Assembly (NCBI RefSeq): GCF_901709675.1
Contig: NW_023590225.1
Location: 168,693-232,692 of the forward strand
Direction: 5' to 3'
Length of the DNA stretch: 64,000 bases
Source of the DNA: Syngnathus acus
Lineage: Eukaryota > Chordata > Actinopteri > Syngnathiformes > Syngnathidae
Part shown: piece by piece, positions 36,120 through 46,920 of the stretch
Layout: every line of letters begins with the position of its first letter
Position numbering within the stretch: the stretch's first letter is position 1
Position numbers and translations under genes: made by a program
Notes under the pieces: model-generated
What the model was told of the DNA's origin: nothing
Database searches by the model: none
The model's input: the letters and a program-made list of their open reading frames with translations, nothing else

Positions 36120-36239
36120 AAGCTTACAGCACCTGGTATTCCCAGGCGGTCTCCCATCCAAGTACTAACCAGGCCCGACCCTGCTTAGCTTCCGAGATCG
36201 GACGAGATCGGGCGTTCTCAGGGTAGTATGGCCGTAAGC
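36120..36239 (-). rRNA. 5S rRNA, full length
   Basis: 120 nt, consensus; followed by the interrupted T-run spacer that marks position two of the tetramer. Confidence 0.94.
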
Positions 36240-36707
36240 CATGGTTGAGTGCAAAATAATGCATTTTATAGAAACAATCGCCCCTGAAAACCAAGACTTG
36301 GCGTTTCATGGAAACATGGCTATCATGAAAAGTTATTGATAGCTTTTTATGTGGTAGCACAAATTTGCCATTGCGACCTGCATTTTGCTGTATCAAAGTA
36401 AATGTCATGAAAAGTGGAAAAACCCTACATGGAAGTGCAATGTGTTTTGTTTTTTGTTTTTTTACTGATAAAGACTGCTGCTTTGAGTTCACAGGGAGCC
36501 AGCCTCTTTATTCACTGTACATAGTCTGCTCTCTAGCGGTAAAAGACGTGAACTACAATGCTATGGATGACGCCACACAATATAGATTTGAAACTCGGGT
36601 ATAGTGTCAATGTCGGAGTTAAAACTCGGCTTGCAGTTTCCGAATGCCATACGTAATGGGTGTTGTCAAAATTTGCTTTAACAATTGAAGTGGAAAAAGA
36701 AAAAAAA

Positions 36708-36827
36708 AAGCTTATAGCACCTGGTATTCCCAGGCGGTCTCCCATCCAAGTACTAACCAGGCCCGACCCTGCTTAGCTTCCGAGATCGGACGAGATCGGG
36801 CGTTCTCAGGGTAGTATGGCCGTAAGC
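36708..36827 (-). rRNA. 5S rRNA, full-length variant
   Basis: 120 nt; repeats the CTTATAGC change of the copy at 34365, as expected for position three of the tetramer. Confidence 0.9.
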
Positions 36828-37297
36828 CATGGTTGAGTGCAAAATAATGCATTTTATAGATACAATCGCCCCTGAAAACCAAGACTTGGCGTTTCATGGA
36901 AACATGGCTATCATGAAAAGTTATTGACAGCTTTTTATGTGGTAGCACAAATTTGCCATTGCGACCTGCATTTTGCTGTATCAAAGTAAATGTCATGAAA
37001 AGTGGAAAAACCCTACATGGAAGTGCAATGTGTTTTTTTTTTTTTTTTTTTTACGGATAAAGACTGCTGCTTTGAGTTCACAGGGAGCCAGCCTCTTTAT
37101 TCACTGTACATAGTCTGCTCTCTCGCGGTAAAAGACGTGAACTACAATGCTATGGATGACGCCACACAATATAGATTTGAAACTCGGGTATAGTTTCAAT
37201 GTCGGAGTTAAAACTCGGCTTGCAGTTTCCGAATGCCATAGTAATGGGTGTTGTAAAAATTTGCTTTAACAATTGAAGTGGAAAAAAAAAAAAAAAA

Positions 37298-37417
37298 AAG
37301 CTTACAGCACCTGGTATTCCCAGGCGGTCTCCCATCCAAGTACTAACCAGGCCCGACCCTGCTTAGCTTCCGAGATCGGACGAGATCGGGCGTTCTCAGG
37401 GTAGTATGGCCGTAAGC
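37298..37417 (-). rRNA. 5S rRNA, full length
   Basis: 120 nt, consensus; position four of tetramer 2. Confidence 0.94.
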
Positions 37418-37882
37418 CATGGTTGAGTGCAAAATAATGCATTTTATAGATACAATCGCCCCTGAAAACCAAGACTTGGCGTTTCATGGAAACATGGCTA
37501 TCATGAAAAGTTATTGACAGCTTTTTATGTGGTAGCACAAATTTGCCATTGCGACCTGCATTTTGCTGTATCAAAGTAAATGTCATGAAAAGTGGAAAAA
37601 CCCTACATGGAAGTGCAATGTGTTTTTTTTTTTTTTTTTACGGATAAAGACTGCTGCTTTGAGTTCACAGGGAGCCAGCCTCTTTATTCACTGTACATAG
37701 TCTGCTCTCTAGCGGTAAAAGACGTGAACTACAATGCTATGGATGACGCCACACAATATAGATTTGAAACTCGGGTATAGTTTCAATGTCGGAGTTAAAA
37801 CTCGGCTTGCAGTTTCCGAATGCCATACGTAATGGGTGTTGTCAAAATTTGCTTTAACAATTGAAGTGGAAAAAGAAAAAAA

Positions 37883-37992
37883 AAGCTTACAGCACCTGGT
37901 ATTCCCAGGCGGTCTCCCATCCAAGTACTAACCAGGCCCGACCCTGCTTAGCTTCCGAGATCGGGCGTTCTCAGGGTAGTATGGCCGTAAGC
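37883..37992 (-). rRNA. 5S rRNA, 10-nt deletion variant (first of tetramer 3)
   Basis: 110 nt; 2,343 bases after the previous deleted copy; spacer GTGATTACCCATG. Confidence 0.85.
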
Positions 37993-38461
37993 CATGGGTA
38001 ATCACAAAATCATGCATTTTATAGAAACAATCGCCCCTGAAAACCAAGACTTGGCGTTTCATGGAAACATGGCTATCATGAAAAGTTATTGATAGCTTTT
38101 TATGTGGTAGCACAAATTTGCCATTGCGACCTGCATTTTGCTGTATCAAAGTAAATGTCATGAAAAGTGGAAAAACCCTACATGGAAGTGCAATGTGTTT
38201 TTTTTTTTTTTTTTTTACGGATAAAGACTGCTGCTTTGAGTTCACAGGGAGCCAGCCTCTTTATTCACTGTACATAGTCTGCTCTCTCGCGGTAAAAGAC
38301 GTGAACTACAATGCTATGGATGACGCCACACAATATAGATTTGAAACTCGGGTATAGTTTCAATGTCGGAGTTAAAACTCGGCTTGCAGTTTCCGAATGC
38401 CATAGTAATGGGTGTTGTCAAAATTTGCTTTAACAATTGAAGTGGAAAAAAAAAAAAAAAA

Positions 38462-38581
38462 AAGCTTACAGCACCTGGTATTCCCAGGCGGTCTCCCATC
38501 CAAGTACTAACCAGGCCCGACCCTGCTTAGCTTCCGAGATCGGACGAGATCGGGCGTTCTCAGGGTAGTATGGCCGTAAGC
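38462..38581 (-). rRNA. 5S rRNA, full length
   Basis: 120 nt, consensus; position two of tetramer 3 with the interrupted T-run spacer. Confidence 0.94.
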
Positions 38582-39048
38582 CATGGTTGAGTGCAAAATA
38601 ATGCATTTTATAGAAACAATCGCCCCTGAAAACCAAGACTTGGCGTTTCATGGAAACATGGCTATCATGAAAAGTTATTGATAGCTTTTTATGTGGTAGC
38701 ACAAATTTGCCATTGCGACCTGCATTTTGCTGTATCAAAGTAAATGTCATGAAAAGTGGAAAAACCCTACATGGAAGTGCAATGTGTTTTGTTTTTTGTT
38801 TTTTTACTGATAAAGACTGCTGCTTTGAGTTCACAGGGAGCCAGCCTCTTTATTCACTGTACATAGTCTGCTCTCTAGCGGTAAAAGACGTGAACTACAA
38901 TGCTATGGATGACGCCACACAATATAGATTTGAAACTCGGGTATAGTGTCAATGTCGGAGTTAAAACTCGGCTTGCAGTTTCCGAATGCCATACGTAATG
39001 GGTGTTGTCAAAATTTGCTTTAACAATTGAAGTGGAAAAAGAAAAAAA

Positions 39049-39168
39049 AAGCTTACAGCACCTGGTATTCCCAGGCGGTCTCCCATCCAAGTACTAACCA
39101 GGCCCGACCCTGCTTAGCTTCCGAGATCGGACGAGATCGGGCGTTCTCAGGGTAGTATGGCCGTAAGC
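39049..39168 (-). rRNA. 5S rRNA, full length
   Basis: 120 nt, consensus; position three of tetramer 3, but without the CTTATAGC change of the two earlier blocks. Confidence 0.94.
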
Positions 39169-39638
39169 CATGGTTGAGTGCAAAATAATGCATTTTATAG
39201 ATACAATCGCCCCTGAAAACCAAGACTTGGCGTTTCATGGAAACATGGCTATCATGAAAAGTTATTGACAGCTTTTTATGTGGTAGCACAAATTTGCCAT
39301 TGCGACCTGCATTTTGCTGTATCAAAGTAAATGTCATGAAAAGTGGAAAAACCCTACATGGAAGTGCAATGTGTTTTTTTTTTTTTTTTTTTTACGGATA
39401 AAGACTGCTGCTTTGAGTTCACAGGGAGCCAGCCTCTTTATTCACTGTACATAGTCTGCTCTCTCGCGGTAAAAGACGTGAACTACAATGCTATGGATGA
39501 CGCCACACAATATAGATTTGAAACTCGGGTATAGTTTCAATGTCGGAGTTAAAACTCGGCTTGCAGTTTCCGAATGCCATAGTAATGGGTGTTGTAAAAA
39601 TTTGCTTTAACAATTGAAGTGGAAAAAAAAAAAAAAAA

Positions 39639-39758
39639 AAGCTTACAGCACCTGGTATTCCCAGGCGGTCTCCCATCCAAGTACTAACCAGGCCCGACCC
39701 TGCTTAGCTTCCGAGATCGGACGAGATCGGGCGTTCTCAGGGTAGTATGGCCGTAAGC
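39639..39758 (-). rRNA. 5S rRNA, full length
   Basis: 120 nt, consensus; position four of tetramer 3. Confidence 0.94.
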
Positions 39759-40224
39759 CATGGTTGAGTGCAAAATAATGCATTTTATAGATACAATCGC
39801 CCCTGAAAACCAAGACTTGGCGTTTCATGGAAACATGGCTATCATGAAAAGTTATTGACAGCTTTTTATGTGGTAGCACAAATTTGCCATTGCGACCTGC
39901 ATTTTGCTGTATCAAAGTAAATGTCATGAAAAGTGGAAAAACCCTACATGGAAGTGCAATGTGTTTTTTTTTTTTTTTTTACGGATAAAGACTGCTGCTT
40001 TGAGTTCACAGGGAGCCAGCCTCTTTATTCACTGTACATAGTCTGCTCTCTAGCGGTAAAAGACGTGAACTACAATGCTATGGATGACGCCACACAATAT
40101 AGATTTGAAACTCGGGTATAGTTTCAATGTCGGAGTTAAAACTCGGCTTGCAGTTTCCGAATGCCATACGTAATGGGTGTTGTCAAAATTTGCTTTAACA
40201 ATTGAAGTGGAAAAAAGAAAAAAA

Positions 40225-40334
40225 AAGCTTACAGCACCTGGTATTCCCAGGCGGTCTCCCATCCAAGTACTAACCAGGCCCGACCCTGCTTAGCTTCCGA
40301 GATCGGGCGTTCTCAGGGTAGTATGGCCGTAAGC
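40225..40334 (-). rRNA. 5S rRNA, 10-nt deletion variant
   Basis: 110 nt; 2,342 bases after the previous deleted copy. Here the deleted gene is followed directly by the interrupted T-run spacer normally found after position two, so two units have been fused by exchange. Confidence 0.85.
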
Positions 40335-40802
40335 CATGGGTAATCACAAAATCATGCATTTTATAGAAACAATCGCCCCTGAAAACCAAGACTTGGCGTT
40401 TCATGGAAACATGGCTATCATGAAAAGTTATTGATAGCTTTTTATGTGGTAGCACAAATTTGCCATTGCGACCTGCATTTTGCTGTATCAAAGTAAATGT
40501 CATGAAAAGTGGAAAAACCCTACATGGAAGTGCAATGTGTTTTGTTTTTTGTTTTTTTACTGATAAAGACTGCTGCTTTGAGTTCACAGGGAGCCAGCCT
40601 CTTTATTCACTGTACATAGTCTGCTCTCTAGCGGTAAAAGACGTGAACTACAATGCTATGGATGACGCCACACAATATAGATTTGAAACTCGGGTATAGT
40701 GTCAATGTCGGAGTTAAAACTCGGCTTGCAGTTTCCGAATGCCATACGTAATGGGTGTTGTCAAAATTTGCTTTAACAATTGAAGTGGAAAAAGAAAAAA
40801 AA

Positions 40803-40922
40803 AAGCTTACAGCACCTGGTATTCCCAGGCGGTCTCCCATCCAAGTACTAACCAGGCCCGACCCTGCTTAGCTTCCGAGATCGGACGAGATCGGGCGTTC
40901 TCAGGGTAGTATGGCCGTAAGC
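40803..40922 (-). rRNA. 5S rRNA, full length
   Basis: 120 nt, consensus; GCACTCAACCATG-class spacer. Confidence 0.94.
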
Positions 40923-41390
40923 CATGGTTGAGTGCAAAATAATGCATTTTATAGATACAATCGCCCCTGAAAACCAAGACTTGGCGTTTCATGGAAACAT
41001 GGCTATCATGAAAAGTTATTGACAGCTTTTTATGTGGTAGCACAAATTTGCCATTGCGACCTGCATTTTGCTGTATCAAAGTAAATGTCATGAAAAGTGG
41101 AAAAACCCTACATGGAAGTGCAATGTGTTTTTTTTTTTTTTTTTTTTACGGATAAAGACTGCTGCTTTGAGTTCACAGGGAGCCAGCCTCTTTATTCACT
41201 GTACATAGTCTGCTCTCTAGCGGTAAAAGACGTGAACTACAATGCTATGGATGACGCCACACAATATAGATTTGAAACTCGGGTATAGTTTCAATGTCGG
41301 AGTTAAAACTCGGCTTGCAGTTTCCGAATGCCATACGTAATGGGTGTTGTCAAAATTTGCTTTAACAATTGAAGTGGAAAAAGAAAAAAA

Positions 41391-41510
41391 AAGCTTACAG
41401 CACCTGGTATTCCCAGGCGGTCTCCCATCCAAGTACTAACCAGGCCCGACCCTGCTTAGCTTCCGAGATCGGACGAGATCGGGCGTTCTCAGGGTAGTAT
41501 GGCCGTAAGC
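41391..41510 (-). rRNA. 5S rRNA, full length
   Basis: 120 nt, consensus; spacer GCGCTCAACCATG as in the unit at 29697. Confidence 0.94.
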
Positions 41511-41976
41511 CATGGTTGAGCGCAAAATAATGCATTTTATAGATACAATCGCCCCTGAAAACCAAGACTTGGCGTTTCATGGAAACATGGCTATCATGAA
41601 AAGTTATTGACAGCTTTTTATGTGGTAGCACAAATTTGCCATTGCGACCTGCATTTTGCTGTATCAAAGTAAATGTCATGAAAAGTGGAAAAACCCTACA
41701 TGGAAGTGCAATGTGTTTTTTTTTTTTTTTTTTACGGATAAAGACTGCTGCTTTGAGTTCACAGGGAGCCAGCCTCTTTATTCACTGTACATAGTCTGCT
41801 CTCTAGCGGTAAAAGACGTGAACTACAATGCTATGGATGACGCCACACAATATAGATTTGAAACTCGGGTATAGTTTCAATGTCGGAGTTAAAACTCGGC
41901 TTGCAGTTTCCGAATGCCATACGTAATGGGTGTTGTCAAAATTTGCTTTAACAATTGAAGTGGAAAAAGAAAAAAA

Positions 41977-42096
41977 AAGCTTACAGCACCTGGTATTCCC
42001 AGGCGGTCTCCCATCCAAGTACTAACCAGGCCCGACCCTGCTTAGCTTCCGAGATCGGACGAGATCGGGCGTTCTCAGGGTAGTATGGCCGTAAGC
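41977..42096 (-). rRNA. 5S rRNA, full length
   Basis: 120 nt, consensus; GCACTCAACCATG-class spacer. Confidence 0.94.
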
Positions 42097-42562
42097 CATG
42101 GTTGAGTGCAAAATAATGCATTTTATAGATACAATCGCCCCTGAAAACCAAGACTTGGCGCTTCATGGAAACATGGCTATCATGAAAAGTTATTGACAGC
42201 TTTTTATGTGGTAGCACAAATTTGCCATTGCGACCTGCATTTTGCTGTATCAAAGTAAATGTCATGAAAAGTGGAAAAACCCTACATGGAAGTGCAATGT
42301 GTTTTTTTTTTTTTTTTTTACGGATAAAGACTGCTGCTTTGAGTTCACAGGGAGCCAGCCTCTTTATTCACTGTACATAGTCTGCTCTCTAGCGGTAAAA
42401 GACGTGAACTACAATGCTATGGATGACGCCACACAATATAGATTTGAAACTCGGGTATAGTTTCAATGTCGGAGTTAAAACTCGGCTTGCAGTTTCCGAA
42501 TGCCATACGTAATGGGTGTTGTCAAAATTTGCTTTAACAATTGAAGTGGAAAAAGAAAAAAA

Positions 42563-42672
42563 AAGCTTACAGCACCTGGTATTCCCAGGCGGTCTCCCAT
42601 CCAAGTACTAACCAGGCCCGACCCTGCTTAGCTTCCGAGATCGGGCGTTCTCAGGGTAGTATGGCCGTAAGC
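42563..42672 (-). rRNA. 5S rRNA, 10-nt deletion variant
   Basis: 110 nt; last deleted copy, 2,338 bases after the one at 40225; spacer GTGATTACCCATG. Confidence 0.85.
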
Positions 42673-43141
42673 CATGGGTAATCACAAAATCATGCATTTT
42701 ATAGAAACAATCGCCCCTGAAAACCAAGACTTGGCGTTTCATGGAAACATGGCTATCATGAAAAGTTATTGATAGCTTTTTATGTGGTAGCACAAATTTG
42801 CCATTGCGACCTGCATTTTGCTGTATCAAAGTAAATGTCATGAAAAGTGGAAAAACCCTACATGGAAGTGCAATGTTTTTTTTTTTTTTTTCTTTTTACT
42901 GATAAAGACTGCTGCTTTGAGTTCACAGGGAGCCAGCCTCTTTATTCACTGTACATAGTCTGCTCTCTAGCGGTAAAAGACGTGAACTACAATGCTATGG
43001 ATGACGCCACACAATATAGATTTGAAACTCGGGTATAGTTTCAATGTCGGAGTTAAAACTCGGCTTGCAGTTTCCGAATGCCATACGTAATGGGTGTTGT
43101 CAAAATTTGCTTTAACAATTGAAGTGGAAAAAAAAAAAAAA

Positions 43142-43261
43142 AAGCTTACAGCACCTGGTATTCCCAGGCGGTCTCCCATCCAAGTACTAACCAGGCCCGA
43201 CCCTGCTTAGTTTACGAGATCGGACGAGATCGGGCGTTCTCAGGGTAGTATGGCCGTAAGC
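43142..43261 (-). rRNA. 5S rRNA, diverged edge copy
   Basis: 120 nt with two changes beside the A box (TTAGTTTACGAGATC on + instead of TTAGCTTCCGAGATC). Its upstream spacer has further changes (CTATAGAATGCAT) and lacks about 100 bases at 43320, so it may be a decaying gene at the array border. Confidence 0.75.
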
Positions 43262-43498
43262 CATGGTTGATAGCAAAATAATGCATTCTATAGATACAAT
43301 CGCCCCTGAAAGCCAAGACTTCTTGCTGTATCAAAGTAAATGTCACGAAAAGTGGAAAAACCCTACATGGAAGCGCAGTGTGGGTTTTTTTTGTGTTTTT
43401 TTACGGATAAAGACTGCTGCTTTGAGTTCACAGGGAGCCAGCCTCTTTATTCACTGTACATAGTCTGCTCTCTAGCGGTAAAAGACGTGAACTACAAT
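43262..43498. repeat. Truncated terminal 5S spacer
   Basis: Remnant of a spacer with an internal deletion of roughly 100 bases at 43320 and several substitutions. It matches the normal spacer up to CTACAAT at 43498 and then stops at the LTR. Confidence 0.85.
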
Positions 43499-44068
43499 TG
43501 ACAAAACAAAAATTGTTACGTCCTAATCCACACACTGGTACACCTAACAATTTTGCGAGTTCGTTCTGTCAAAGAGAAGACCAGTAGATCAATGAGGCCG
43601 AATTTACCAATTGTTTAATCCTGACAAAGCAAGATAATACAGGCGCCTGGGTCTCGGGTCCTTAACACAAAAACTAGTGTGCCTTCTGTGACCATCAAAA
43701 GACAACACATTCTTCCGGGTTGCGCAGTTTTAAAGAAACACAATATGAATATTCAAGCATGCAAAATATTGTGTGGTGATTGGTCGATAGTCGATGGTCG
43801 ATGGTCGTCTCCTCCTCGTTTGGGTTTTTCCCCTGCTCAGCACAGGTGTCTGGACCACAAAGACGAGTTGTTCCTCACCGGCCTTGAGATATCCTCCCTG
43901 TCTGGACATCCTGTTCCACAATTCTTTGTAGAGAACAAATTCATTGTAGCCTGCACATTCCTTTCCACTTATTAATCACCACACGAGCACACTAGAAATT
44001 ATATTGATATGATTATATATGTCTAATGCAGCCTTAATCAAATATGTTTGCAAACTGCCGAAAGTACA
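43499..44068 (-). mobile_element. Retroviral LTR (3' LTR of an endogenous retrovirus)
   Basis: About 570 bp with TG/CA ends, directly after a purine-rich tract on - and downstream of the env remnant, the correct place for a 3' LTR. On - it reads from TGTACTTTCGG to TTTTGTCA. Promoter-like elements are in a sensible order: CCAAT at 43779-43783, TTTAAAA at 43728-43734, and an ATTAAA poly(A)-like signal at 43614-43619. A small CGATGGT heptamer repeat lies near 43785-43808. The right end abuts env; the left end abuts a broken 5S spacer. No second LTR is seen in the window, so the target duplication cannot be checked. Confidence 0.65.
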
Positions 44069-44087
44069 TTTCCCTTTATTCCCTCTC
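44069..44087 (-). promoter_or_regulatory. Polypurine tract
   Basis: On - this reads GAGAGGGAATAAAGGGAAA and ends exactly at the predicted LTR start, as expected for the plus-strand primer site of a retrovirus. Confidence 0.65.
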
Positions 44088-44097
44088 ATGACCTCAT

Positions 44098-45065
44098 TTA
44101 TGAGGTCATCACCAGTTTCTCTAGCAAGCAGCGACCAGCACACTGTCGGTCCTTTCTTCCCCCCCGCGGCTCATGTTGAGTCACCAGGGTATATTGGCCC
44201 TTCGGTGACAACGGGCCAACGGTTTTCTCGATCAACCGAACAGTGAGTGATCTAACACATGGAATACAGCAACAACCGCATAAAATCATTATTGCAGTAA
44301 AAATAGCCACAGCAACTAGCACAGACATGATGAGGCCTTTCCAGCTTCCGAACGTTTTCATCCAATCAGACCAAATATCGGTGCGTACACCTGAATGATC
44401 TTTCATCTTTTTATTCAGTGTCCTTAGTCCTTCCAACGCCCGGGTGAGTCGCCCCACTGGTGCCATGTTGTTGGGGATGAAAGTACAACATGCATCACCA
44501 AACATTCCGCACACACCATGTTCCTTAGCCAATAGCATGTCCAACGCAATTCTATTTTGGAACGGCATCAATGACGTCGTAGCCAATTGTTCATGGACCG
44601 CTGCAAATGATTCAGCTGTATAATTACCCAATCGTTGGACATTGTAATGAACGTAATTAATACGGTCAACATTTTTATTGGGGGTGATCCATAGGAAAAT
44701 GCTTTCGAATCCCGAAAACACTTGATTAACGAGTTTATACTTATCTGGCCTGGCACACCCCGGGGCACTCCTATAGCGTCAATATATGTTGGATCGTTGT
44801 CGCTCAACAATGGGGGAAAACGTCTCTTTTGGCTCGCTTCAGGAGCCCCGCCAGTGGGCTCAATGTTCCAATTGAGATTCTGTATTTCAATGGGGACAAC
44901 CACTACAGGCATTATCAAAGACACGAGGGCACAGATACCTGATGCATCCTTCGGCAAGCGATCATATAATTTGTTGTCACCACAACCAGATGTCACTGGT
45001 CTTCCTCTGCTCCTTCCATCACTGCTAGTTGAATTCTGGCATGTCCTGTTAAAGCTTAAAAACAA
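44098..45065 (-). pseudogene. Endogenous retroviral envelope remnant, gamma type, frameshifted
   Basis: Two - frames together cover the end of the surface subunit and the transmembrane subunit. The downstream frame (44721 to 44098, 207 codons) holds the immunosuppressive-like region at about residues 54-70, the CX6CC motif at residues 71-79, a membrane anchor at about 130-153 followed by a Cys cluster, and a cytoplasmic tail. The upstream frame (from 45065) has a hydrophobic segment at residues 43-58 and a basic QKRR at 79-82 that may be a cleavage-site remnant. It loses homology-like sequence after about residue 107, where the frames shift near 44722-44745. The frameshift and missing N-terminal surface region indicate a broken copy. 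The CX6CC form is typical of gamma-type Env, widespread in fish genomes. Gag and pol are not seen. Confidence 0.85.
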
Positions 45066-45109
45066 GTGAATTTGGAAAAAAAACTGTATATCACAATTAC
45101 AAATTGAAA

Positions 45110-45199
45110 CCTACTCACCCATTTCTATTTTACACCTACTCACCCATTTCTATTTTACTCTATTTTACACCTACTCACCCATTTCTATTTTACACCTCC
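45110..45199. repeat. Small minisatellite upstream of env
   Basis: Three copies of CCTACTCACCCATTTCTATT plus TTACA; the middle one is extended by ACTCTATTTT. On - each copy contains ATGGGTGAGTAGG, a good splice-donor-like word, while an AG (TTTAACAG) lies near 45044. This could mark a splice site of the env message, but it may be chance. Confidence 0.7.
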
Positions 45200-45212
45200 C
45201 CCTTTTGACACA
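45197..45212 (-). other. Second purine-rich tract
   Basis: AAAAGGGGGAGGTGT on - resembles a retroviral polypurine tract followed by a TG start. It lies upstream of the env remnant, so it would belong to another insertion or be chance. Confidence 0.3.
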
Positions 45213-45228
45213 TTCATCCAATGTGTCA

Positions 45229-45450
45229 TTACGTATCAAAAGGAACCTGCAAAGCGTCCCCTCTCATCACCACACCCATTGTAGTCAGGCCCGCGGAAGC
45301 TCCCATCTGGGCCCCGGGACCGTCATTCCAAGTCCTTAAAACTTGACTGTCCACCACACACTCGGCAATACAAACAAAAATCATCGCACTCCTGTCAGTG
45401 AGCTTATAGCCCTGCTGGCAGCGGACATTTGTACACACAAAAACAGACAT
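45229..45450 (-). other. Unrecognised short frame upstream of env
   Basis: A 73-codon - frame from ATG at 45450 to TAA at 45229, Cys-rich at its start. It may be a piece of the retroviral surface protein or pol end, given strand and position, but no motif confirms this. Confidence 0.25.
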
Positions 45451-45760
45451 CAAATATCAAAATAAAAACAGTGATAAAATGAATCCTGGCGCCTGCGGAT
45501 CATGTCCTGAAAACCATGTCATCAACAAGTTCATCATAAAAACCAAAAGGGCAAGGGTTAACATATTCTTGTAAATTCAACACAAATTTTCCACGAACGC
45601 AATCGACAACCTGCAAGAACGAAAACAAGTTACGCAAGCAGTGCGCAATCCGCTCCTTGGCTGGTGGCTGTTGCTGCAAAAAAAATAAAAATCAAGTCAC
45701 ACAGAAAAACAAAACAGAGCGTGCTCTTGTCGCAAGCAAGCTCAAACGTCAAACATTTGG

Positions 45761-45964
45761 TCACTGTCCACCTAGTCCGTCACCCTGTCGGGTGAGCTCA
45801 AAGTCGTCACACGTCAAATCGTCCAGAGTCTTGATGTTCGATACTAGTTCTGTCTTGTCTGACCATATTACTGAAATGGGCCTTCTCCATCGCACTGTTT
45901 TGTTGTCGATGGTGCCCTTGAGTAATCCTAAACCCATATTTAATCCAAAATTAGTCCTGATCAA
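45761..45964 (-). other. Unrecognised short frame
   Basis: A 67-codon - frame in the same orientation as env, with no motif I can name. It could be more of the eroded provirus. Confidence 0.2.
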
Positions 45965-45986
45965 TCGTGCTTTTTCAAATCTGTAG

Positions 45987-46819
45987 TATCTTTATATTTT
46001 TCAGGTGAGAGGAATGTTATCCTCTGCTGTGATCACATCACCCCAACTTTGAATCATGTTAACCATTCACAATACACAAATACCACACCACAATCACAGA
46101 CTTGACATTCATACACCATTACAAACAAACTGTCATTCCACAACACACACATAAAAACATACAATATTAAATTGTAAAAAGAATCCTCCCTACACAAAAT
46201 CTTCTCCTCAATTAAAATTTCCCTTTTTTATTTTAAATCCAAAGTTAATATCTAATTGTCTGGTCTCCTGTCCTCTCATTGTTTGCCAATATGCATAATG
46301 CTGGAACATGATTTAACTCCTCATTTAGTTTGCTCACATCTCACACTTAGACTATTTGACACTTTGTGTTGAGCTGTAACTTCAATATTTCCACCTTCCC
46401 ATATTTCTTCCACTAAACAGTTCCATTTTGCTTTCAGTTTAAATTCATCCCTCCAAATAACTATCTCTGGCAAAGAACCAACAATTTATAGAGCACTCCC
46501 TTTTACTGTTACCTTGTTCCTTCATTCATCTCCTCACAAGCATAACTGACCCTCCTAAAAAATAATGATACCAAAAATAATGTTTAAAAACAATATACAC
46601 AGCTTCCTCCTGCCACTTACGCTATCACCTTGAAGATTATCGTTCTCATTTTTGTTGATGCCAATTCTTAAAATTAAAAAAAATGCTTAATCTTGATAAT
46701 GGAGTCACGCTACGTCACAAATTTTGAAAACCTTCTTCCACGTTCCCCCTTTGTACCTATCAAAACCAATTAAAAATATTTTTGCTGTCATGATCATCAT
46801 TGTGGCCCTCAAACTTATT
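45987..46819. other. AT-rich sequence without a gene
   Basis: No open frame, RNA gene or clear repeat is seen. Confidence 0.5.
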
Positions 46820-46920
46820 GTTCCTGTACTTTAAATTGCCAATCTTTGTACATTTGAAGCCCTTTGAAACTTGCTTGTGGGCTATATAAATAAACTTGAC
46901 TTGCCTTGACTTTATTATTA
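46820..46920 (+). mobile_element. LINE 3' tail, L2/RTE-like
   Basis: TTTGAAGCCCTTTGAAAC, then GGGCTATATAAATAAA, then a CTTGACTTGCCTTGAC pentamer tail. This is the common end of fish non-LTR elements: an 'aGC-CTTTGA' segment, 'GCTATATAAATAAA', then a short tandem tail. Only the end is recognisable. Confidence 0.6.

Larger units (their letters stand above)
24803..43498. repeat. 5S rDNA tandem array with inversion
   Basis: Units of about 575-590 bp, each with one 5S gene and a ~460-470-bp non-transcribed spacer. The spacer carries a variable poly(A)/poly(T) run, a TATA-like element and an AATAAA-containing segment before the next unit. The first two genes are on +; from 26265 onward all are on -. 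The array starts at a telomeric junction and ends at a retroviral LTR. Two spacer classes exist: one has GTGATTACCCATG (or the TTAACC variant) before the gene, the other has GCACTCAACCATG. Confidence 0.97.

Noticed and set aside
24807-43100. Many 60-122-codon frames on both strands in the 5S array
   Set aside because: They are translations of 5S genes and spacers, repeated with the unit; several run through poly(A) or poly(T) and 5S itself.
43679-43975. 98-codon + frame as a gene
   Set aside because: It lies within the LTR, antisense to its transcription, and is AT/GC mixed without domain signs.
44722-45069. A + strand 115-codon frame opposite env
   Set aside because: It lies antisense to recognisable env sequence and has no motif.
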